64,000 nt of DNA, taken from NCBI GenBank assembly GCA_963697365.1, contig CAVONT010000017.1:124001-188000 (forward strand). Reading direction: 5' to 3'. Shown in pieces: positions 63,913 to 64,000 of this stretch. The stretch comes from CAIXZV01 sp963697365 (GTDB lineage Bacteria; Chloroflexota; Limnocylindria; Limnocylindrales; CSP1-4). Both the position numbers and the translations under genes were made by a program. How positions within the stretch are numbered: the first letter of the stretch is position 1; each line of letters opens with the position of its first letter. A model generated the notes under the pieces. That model did no database searches. It was not told where the DNA came from and saw only the letters and a list, made by a program, of their open reading frames with translations.

Positions 63913-64000
63913 AGCGACCGCCGTCGAGAGGCCGCAGCACGTCGAAATGCCGGCGGTCGAGCGTGACGATCGTCCGCGTCTGGTAGCGGCCAGCGAGGAC
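63881..64000 (-). CDS. PIN-domain (VapC-like) toxin, C-terminal fragment cut by window edge
   Basis: The last 39 codons on the minus strand read YQTRTIVTLDRRHFDVLRPL and end FTVLPANVRR. TLDRRHF is the usual last block of VapC-type PIN nucleases, which includes an acidic metal-binding residue. The rest of the gene and any antitoxin lie outside the window. Confidence 0.65.
   Translation of the reverse strand, partial: VLAGRYQTRTIVTLDRRHFDVLRPLDGGRFTVLPANVRR

Overview
High-GC (about 70 %) bacterial chromosome segment with compact, mostly four-base-overlapping genes. The gene set includes a heliorhodopsin, a class I (archaeal-type) lysyl-tRNA synthetase, a K+-independent proton-pumping pyrophosphatase, cytochrome bd, AzlCD, a BMP-type nucleoside ABC importer and a tRNA-Trp T-box upstream of trp genes. 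This fits a monoderm lineage, most plausibly Chloroflexota (Limnocylindria-like, freshwater or soil), with Actinomycetota as the alternative. The assignment is an inference from gene content; no rRNA is present. I see no phage, transposon, integron or CRISPR array.

Layout. 0-7.4 kb: cyanophycin region with cyanophycinase, cyanophycin synthetase, a convergent synthetase-like protein lacking the ATP-grasp domain, an M20 peptidase and a RidA protein. 7.6-13.7 kb: AzlCD exporter, two small Cys-rich proteins, gamma-glutamyltransferase, an MFS carrier and DegV. 13.9-18.8 kb: glutamate dehydrogenase, a repeat-rich spacer, an unknown protein, a BioD-like/DRTGG protein and an MFS carrier. 18.8-22.7 kb: CoA precursor operon coaX-coaBC-panB-panC (minus strand). 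24-29.1 kb: BMP lipoprotein, ABC ATPase and two permeases. 29.4-35.5 kb: M16 peptidase, a helical-repeat protein, ndk, then lepB with two complex-I-like membrane subunits. 35.8-45 kb: hppA, uppP, argR, an HExxH protein, greA, lysS, serS, an RDD protein and an acetyltransferase-like protein. 45-48 kb: orphan ABC ATPase, heliorhodopsin, tRNA-Ser(UGA). 48.2-55.7 kb: T-box-controlled trpE-trpG-trpD-trp(CFB)-trpA. 55.7-64 kb: a membrane protein, a DinB-like protein, a DUF1992 protein, cydABDC and the end of a PIN-domain toxin.

Expression signals are readable. Full promoters are TTGACG-17-TATCCT (trp), TTGACG-17-TACCAT (greA) and TTGACC-18-TAGACT (hppA). The same kind of -10 hexamer lies only 6-9 nt before the start codon of about eleven genes that lack a Shine-Dalgarno sequence, so leaderless mRNAs look common here.

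Quality caveat: ten genes, including essential ones (lysS, hppA), contain single-base indels, about 18 in total and mostly insertions. They cluster at 0.7, 9.8-10.9, 37-41, 50-52 and 60-61.6 kb, while 11-36.9 kb appears clean. I read them as sequencing or assembly errors. Coordinates of those genes span the whole interrupted reading frame.
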